DNA of 64,000 nt from Candidatus Nitrosopumilus sp. (lineage in GTDB: Archaea; Thermoproteota; Nitrososphaeria; Nitrososphaerales; Nitrosopumilaceae): contig VMDM01000024.1 of assembly GCA_008080815.1 (NCBI GenBank), positions 1 to 64,000 of the forward strand, read 5' to 3'. The translations under genes were made by a program, and so were the position numbers. Positions 59,475 to 64,000 of the stretch are shown here, piece after piece (within the stretch, counting starts at the first letter, position 1; each line of letters opens with the position of its first letter). Below the pieces are notes generated by a model. The model searched no databases. It was not told where the DNA came from and saw nothing but the letters and a program-made list of their open reading frames with translations.

Positions 59475-60046
59475 TCTTCAACAATATTTTTGCTAGTTAC
59501 AATCATTCTTTGAATTAGAGTAATTGCAGCTATAATTACTACAATGATTACAGCATAATCCATAAATCCAATAATTCCAATTATTGCAATTACTAACAAA
59601 CGCTCAGCTCTTTCGCCAATACCTACTCCCTGTAATTTTACATTTAGTGCATCAGATTTAGCTCTTGCATAACTTACCAATAATGACAAGGTAATGGCCA
59701 AAAATACAAGGTATGGTTCAGCATATCCTCCAATTAAAATTCCAAGAAAAATTACAGTTTCTGCAATTTTATCAAACATTGAATCCAAATAGGATCCTTT
59801 CTTGGAGGTTTTTCCAGTAACTCGAGCAACCTGCCCATCTACCATATCAAAAAATCCTGAAATAAGTAATACAATACCACCAATAATTAATCCATATTCA
59901 ATTCCTAATCCATAAATTATTCCAGAGAGAATCGCAAATCCTAATCCAACAGATGTCCAAAAATTTGGTGATAACCCTGTCGAGGCAAAAACTTTTCCCG
60001 TTTTTTCTAAAGTGGGTTTTAATGATTCTCTTAGATTGTTTAACAC
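59471..60046 (-). CDS. CDP-alcohol phosphatidyltransferase (archaeal lipid type)
   Basis: A protein of 191 residues with about five membrane helices, starting at GTG. The CDP-alcohol motif DMVDGQVARVTGKTSKKGSY then LDSMFDKIAE shows DGxxAR...GxxxDxxxD and is intact. Family members join CDP-archaeol to inositol phosphate, glycerol phosphate or serine; archaetidylinositol phosphate synthase is the best guess. Confidence 0.88.
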   Translation of the reverse strand: MLNNLRESLKPTLEKTGKVFASTGLSPNFWTSVGLGFAILSGIIYGLGIEYGLIIGGIVLLISGFFDMVDGQVARVTGKTSKKGSYLDSMFDKIAETVIFLGILIGGYAEPYLVFLAITLSLLVSYARAKSDALNVKLQGVGIGERAERLLVIAIIGIIGFMDYAVIIVVIIAAITLIQRMIVTSKNIVED

Positions 60047-60106
60047 GAATAAATCACCAATGTCCTGTTAATAAGTAAAATGACAATTTGAGCCTGAATA
60101 ATTTAT

Positions 60107-60979
60107 TTATTTTTTAGATAGATTGATTGCAATTAGTGTAGACATGATTTTTGCAGCTAATGAAGCAGTAGCGCCATTATCATGATATGGATTTAACTCA
60201 ACAATATCCACACCGGTTACTTTGGTATTTTGTAGAACATGAATCATATCAAATAATTCTCTAGATGTAATTCCAACTGCTTCTGGATTTCCTACGCCTG
60301 GAGCAAATGCAGGATCTAGTACATCTAAATCAAAAGAGGCATACATTTTTTCAAAACCTGATACGAATGCTTTGAGAAGTTCAGGACCTTTTCCTTGTCT
60401 TATATCAGAGTCAGTAATTGTTTTAATATTATTTTCTTTTAGAAATTCAAGTTCTTCTTTTACAAATGCACGTGCTCCTACGTGGAGAATATTTTCTGAA
60501 CCTCTTTCCTCAACAATTCTTCTGAGATATGATGCATGACTCAAGTTAATATCTGCAAATTCATTTCTTAAATCATAATGTGCATCAAAAACAACATATC
60601 CTGTATCTTTTGGAAAACTACAATACGTTCCATATGTGATAGAGTGTTCTCCGCCTAAAATGAATAGTTGTTTTTGTTTAGAAACAAGTTCTGTGGTAAT
60701 TTTTTTTACCATATCAATCATTTCTGATGCAACAACAGTATGTCTGGTGTTTCCAAGATCCTCAATATTTACAGTTTCTAAATCTACACCTAGTGAGGGA
60801 TGGAATATCTCAATATTGTTAAAAGAATCACGAATGGCATCTGCTCCGAATCTACATCCAGGTTTGTATGAATGTGTGGCATCAAAAGGAATACCGAAAA
60901 CCGTTGCTACTGGTTCTTCTCCATCATCAGATGAGGTGATTAAAGGATTCTTGTTAAGATACAAATCTAGAAAACTCAT
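60107..60979 (-). CDS. speB: Agmatinase/ureohydrolase
   Basis: A 290-residue binuclear manganese ureohydrolase. Ligands lie in ILGGEHSITYG (His), FDAHYDLRNEF (Asp, His, Asp) and ASFDLDVLDPAFAPG (two Asp). It most likely hydrolyses agmatine to putrescine and urea, although members for guanidinobutyrate and similar compounds exist. The stop of thrS lies two bases upstream of its start (same strand), so the two genes are an operon. Confidence 0.88.
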   Translation of the reverse strand: MSFLDLYLNKNPLITSSDDGEEPVATVFGIPFDATHSYKPGCRFGADAIRDSFNNIEIFHPSLGVDLETVNIEDLGNTRHTVVASEMIDMVKKITTELVSKQKQLFILGGEHSITYGTYCSFPKDTGYVVFDAHYDLRNEFADINLSHASYLRRIVEERGSENILHVGARAFVKEELEFLKENNIKTITDSDIRQGKGPELLKAFVSGFEKMYASFDLDVLDPAFAPGVGNPEAVGITSRELFDMIHVLQNTKVTGVDIVELNPYHDNGATASLAAKIMSTLIAINLSKK

Positions 60980-60981
60980 AT

Positions 60982-62844
60982 CTACACCATCAGATTAGGT
61001 CGTTTTGAAAGAAATGTTGATTGGTTCAGAGACGTAAATGGTTTATTTTGTGTTTGAGTCTGAATTTCTTGAATAAAATCATCAAAGCTCAATTCTCTCA
61101 TAGAACCAGTTTGTCTGTCGCGTATACTAAGGTTTGTTGAATTAACTTCTTTATCACCAATTACTAGAATATACTGAATCCATTCTTTTTCAGCATCCCG
61201 TATTCTTTTTCCAATACTTTCATTGCGATCATCAACATCAACACGAACATTTTCTAAAGAAATTTTCTTTTGAAGTGATATGCAGTGTTCATTAAAATTT
61301 TCTTTAATGGGAATTATTCGAACCTGTGTTGGAGCTAACCATAATGGTAGTTGTGGTTTTTTACCTTCTTGAGAATCTTTTGCAGCTTTTTCTAGTAGAG
61401 CATAAATTATTCGTTCAATTGCACCACTGGGAGAGTTATGTAAAATAATTGGATTTTTTTCAGAATTATTTTCATCAATATATGAAATATCATAACGCTT
61501 TCCGTTTTCAACATCAATTTGATCTGTAGATAATGCTGAAGCTTTTCCAAGATTATCTACAAAATTAAATTCCCATTTCAGAACAAAGTAAAAGAATTTT
61601 TCTTTCCACATCTCCACGAGTACTGGTCTTCCATGTTTTCTTACAATATCTTCAATTGAATTTTTATTTTCATTGTAGAAATCTTCTGTAAATCTTATTG
61701 CCATTTCATAATCAGAGGTTTCAATGCCTAATTCCTGTAAGACACTTTGAGATAAATCAAATCGAACTTTAATTTCATCAACAGCTTGTGGTATATCTTT
61801 ACAAAATGCATGACAATCAGGCATAGTGAATGCACGTAATCTCCTCAATCCAACTAGTTCTCCTGATTGTTCTCTACGAAAACTGTAACGCGTTAACTCA
61901 TAGAGTCTGTAAGGTAAGTTTTTGTGTGATAGTTGGAAATGGTTAGCCATTAAAAATTGTCCAAAACATGCTGCAAATCTTAAAAATAATTTTTTACCTT
62001 CGGAATCAATATTGTACTGACGTGCAGGAAATCTATTGAAGTAACTAACCATACTAGGATGTTCTGAATCATACATGATTGGTGTTTCAACTTCATTTCC
62101 ACCATATTCTTTTACTCTTTCAGTGACATATCTCTCAATTAGTGATTTGATCAATCTACCATTTGGAAAAAATCTCATATTTCCAGAATCAGATGCAGGT
62201 TCATAATCTGCAATACCTAATTTTTTCATTAAAGCTACATGTGGTGGAGGTTCATCAACTTGTCTTTGTTTTGCGGATTCATATTTTGCCAGAATTTCTA
62301 ATTTTTTATAATTTTTAAAATCAAAATCACCAATATTTGTCATAGTTCCATCTGGAGACATTATTTTCCAATATGATCTAATTGTAGATTCACCTTTCAG
62401 AGCTTCAGATGTAATCTCATTTGTTTTAGATTCAGAGTCTTTCGTAATTACTTTAGAACTCTCTGCAAGAGGATGACCTTTTACTTTAACATTATACGAT
62501 TTTGTCCAACCAAAGGGGGAATGTGAAACATCCAAATTAGTAGCTAGAGATTCCATTTCTTTTAAAATCGACATAGCAGTAGTAGGCCTTGCAAGATTTG
62601 CACTTAGGTGTGCATATGGGTATAGAAGTAATTTTTTACATCCAATTTTCTCCATTGAATTTTGTATTTGTGAAATAGCATTTTTTGCAACTGAAGAATC
62701 ATCGCCTTCTTCAATTGCAATGAAAGCGACAACCAATTCTTCTAATTTAACGGTTGAAGGATTTTCAATATTCTCAGCTGACTGAATTTCTTTTTTTGTT
62801 GGAGTATATTCAATACTATCACAATGAAGTTGCAATATTCGCAT
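60982..62844 (-). CDS. thrS: Threonyl-tRNA synthetase, archaeal type
   Basis: ThrRS, 620 residues. N-terminal archaeal editing domain (about 1-140, related to D-aminoacyl-tRNA deacylase) begins MRILQLHCDSIEYTPTKKEI. The catalytic core has motif 2 around YELTRYSFRREQSGELVGLR, and CAAC-like zinc ligands in AACFGQFLMANHF and MPDCHAFCKD. The C-terminal anticodon-binding domain has PLWLAPTQVRIIPIKENFNE. It is upstream of agmatinase with 2 bases between. Confidence 0.95.
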   Translation of the reverse strand: MRILQLHCDSIEYTPTKKEIQSAENIENPSTVKLEELVVAFIAIEEGDDSSVAKNAISQIQNSMEKIGCKKLLLYPYAHLSANLARPTTAMSILKEMESLATNLDVSHSPFGWTKSYNVKVKGHPLAESSKVITKDSESKTNEITSEALKGESTIRSYWKIMSPDGTMTNIGDFDFKNYKKLEILAKYESAKQRQVDEPPPHVALMKKLGIADYEPASDSGNMRFFPNGRLIKSLIERYVTERVKEYGGNEVETPIMYDSEHPSMVSYFNRFPARQYNIDSEGKKLFLRFAACFGQFLMANHFQLSHKNLPYRLYELTRYSFRREQSGELVGLRRLRAFTMPDCHAFCKDIPQAVDEIKVRFDLSQSVLQELGIETSDYEMAIRFTEDFYNENKNSIEDIVRKHGRPVLVEMWKEKFFYFVLKWEFNFVDNLGKASALSTDQIDVENGKRYDISYIDENNSEKNPIILHNSPSGAIERIIYALLEKAAKDSQEGKKPQLPLWLAPTQVRIIPIKENFNEHCISLQKKISLENVRVDVDDRNESIGKRIRDAEKEWIQYILVIGDKEVNSTNLSIRDRQTGSMRELSFDDFIQEIQTQTQNKPFTSLNQSTFLSKRPNLMV

Positions 62845-62888
62845 AATTTGAGACAGAAATTATAATTGAAATAAGTGTTTTCAAAGTT

Positions 62889-63227
62889 TCATTCAGATTT
62901 CTTCTCACGCATGGATATTGTTGACCTTAAAATCAAACCTGAGATCCCTAAATTTGAAGTCAAAAATTGAACAGTTCTCTCAAGGCTATTTTCTCCCCTA
63001 AAACCTTCATCATAAATCATCTCAATAGAATCATTTTCAGTTTCAACAAATGAAGTAATTAGAGAGTAATCACCCAGATTATCATCATGTCTTTCGATAT
63101 ACAGCCTCATTTCAACTCTAGTTATAGTGAATTCATCCTGAATGAATGTGCCGCCTGAAAAGAGAACTTGTACTTGAGAAGGCAGTTCATTTACTCTGGA
63201 GGGATCATGCATATCTACAAATTTCAT
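62889..63227 (-). CDS. Hypothetical protein (112 aa)
   Basis: Not recognised. Starts MKFVDMHDPSRVNELPSQVQ; beta-rich with FTITRVEMRLYIERHDDNLG and SLITSFVETENDSIEMIYDE, ending SMREKKSE. No Cys, metal or membrane motif. It lies 44 bases upstream of thrS on the same strand. Could be an operon member, otherwise unknown. Confidence 0.55.
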   Translation of the reverse strand: MKFVDMHDPSRVNELPSQVQVLFSGGTFIQDEFTITRVEMRLYIERHDDNLGDYSLITSFVETENDSIEMIYDEGFRGENSLERTVQFLTSNLGISGLILRSTISMREKKSE

Positions 63228-63309
63228 AATTTCAAATTAAAACTCAGTATTAATTAAACATCTTCAAAAATTTCGCAAATATTATTTACTGTTAAAATTT
63301 CTTTTTTTC

Positions 63310-64000
63310 GTGGATCCTCATAAATTTCATGGAAAAGATATTCCGCATATCAAATTAGATTCTAAAATGGGAATTGAAGAATTAGTTGAAGTCTTTGCAA
63401 GTTCAGGATATAATGGAAGGCAATTAGGAGAGGCTGCAAAATTATATGCAAAAATGATTGAAAATGATGCAACTATTTGCCTTACTGTTGCAGGTGCAAT
63501 GACCCCCGTAGGATTTGGAGGAATTATCAAATCATTAATTGAACGAGGTTTTGTGGATTGGATAATCACTACTGGAGCCAATGTATATCATGAAGATCAT
63601 TTTGCCTGGGGTTTACCAGTGAAACAAGGAAGTTTTGATGTAGATGATATGAAATTATATGAAAATGAAATTGTCAGAATAAGAGATGTCTACATCAAAT
63701 ATTCTCAAACATTAGAAGCACAAGATAAAATTGTTCAAAAAATGTTTGAAGATAAATTTACAAATCAATCATTTACAACCGCAGAATTTTGTAATTTAAT
63801 GGGAAAAATTAGTAAGGAGAAATCCGCACATCCAGAAAAAAGTTTTGTAACGACAGCATATGATTATGATGTTCCAGTATACATTTCAACTATAAAGGAT
63901 TCATCTTTAGCACTTAATTTGGCAGTTCATAGACTTCAAGATAAAGAATATCAATTAGATTTTGTCAGAGAAATTTTAGAACAAGCTTCCATTTTGTATA
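63310..64000 (+). CDS. Deoxyhypusine synthase-family protein, N-terminal part
   Basis: Runs off the right edge; 230 residues are present from a GTG start (MDPHKFHGKDIPHIKLDSKM). NAD-binding features typical of deoxyhypusine synthase and relatives are seen: CLTVAGAMTPVGFGGIIKSL, then DWIITTGANVYHEDHFAWGL and ISTIKDSSLAL. The catalytic Lys region lies beyond the window. Deoxyhypusine synthase modifies aIF5A using spermidine; some homologues make other polyamine products. Agmatinase lies 2.3 kb away on the other strand, a loose polyamine link. Confidence 0.82.
   Translation, partial: MDPHKFHGKDIPHIKLDSKMGIEELVEVFASSGYNGRQLGEAAKLYAKMIENDATICLTVAGAMTPVGFGGIIKSLIERGFVDWIITTGANVYHEDHFAWGLPVKQGSFDVDDMKLYENEIVRIRDVYIKYSQTLEAQDKIVQKMFEDKFTNQSFTTAEFCNLMGKISKEKSAHPEKSFVTTAYDYDVPVYISTIKDSSLALNLAVHRLQDKEYQLDFVREILEQASILY

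Noticed and set aside
1-64000. CRISPR array, insertion sequence, integrase or prophage
   Set aside because: No direct repeat series with spacers, transposase-like protein or terminal inverted repeats were found on either strand.

Overview
The window is A+T-rich archaeal DNA that reads as a chromosome segment of an ammonia-oxidising archaeon of the Nitrosopumilus type (Nitrososphaerota/Thaumarchaeota). The assignment rests on gene content: PurP (archaeal AICAR formylation), eukaryote/archaeal-type ribosomal protein S26e, aRF1, an archaeal-type ThrRS, aspS-gatCAB for tRNA-dependent Asn-tRNA synthesis, a CDP-alcohol phosphotransferase of the archaeal lipid type, CbtAB, a cupredoxin with signal peptide, a PhnD carrying the WIKNNAGWW surface domain found in many thaumarchaeal exported proteins, and many tiny CxxC proteins. 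Several genes have a TATA-like box about 25-30 bases before the start codon, as expected for leaderless transcripts. No insertion sequence, CRISPR array, integrase or prophage gene was seen.

Layout. 1-9 kb: purK/purE back to back, threonine ammonia-lyase, a class III nucleotide cyclase, a DUF6659-like gene, a VOC protein, two stand-alone Lrp/AsnC RAM domains and small zinc or membrane proteins. 9-16.7 kb: methyltransferase, Dps-like ferritin, prohibitin homologue, tRNA-Phe, cobalamin adenosyltransferase, HD phosphohydrolase and a TIGR00300 enzyme. 16.6-24.7 kb: aminotransferase, acyl-CoA synthetase and the aspS-gatC-gatA-gatB operon. 25-35 kb: purP, a phosphonate-type ABC transporter with two wHTH genes, cbtBA facing a wHTH regulator, a DsbA-like protein, aRF1 and a HIT protein. 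35-39 kb: ilvD and an XPD/DinG-type helicase that seems to begin at AUU. 39.3-47.8 kb: an accessory block of short, mostly unrecognised genes with an MGME1-like nuclease, an AlkA-type glycosylase, a DUF922-like protein with an altered metal motif, a cysteine-free DUF5679-like protein and a probable structured RNA. 47.8-53.7 kb: trpEGDCBA with an operator-like palindrome. 53.7-64 kb: a second possible structured RNA, cupredoxin, pyrG, an NAD kinase-wHTH fusion, a PfkB kinase, rps26e, CDP-alcohol phosphotransferase, agmatinase, thrS and the start of a deoxyhypusine-synthase-family gene.

The recognised genes are mostly housekeeping: purine synthesis (purK, purE, purP), branched-chain and tryptophan synthesis, CTP and NADP synthesis, aminoacyl-tRNA supply and translation. 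The least explained parts are the accessory block at 39-48 kb, about twenty zinc-finger or zinc-ribbon microproteins spread through the window, two structured non-coding segments and three local regulatory arrangements (trpE, cbtB, phnD). All names come from reading the sequence by eye; no database search was run.
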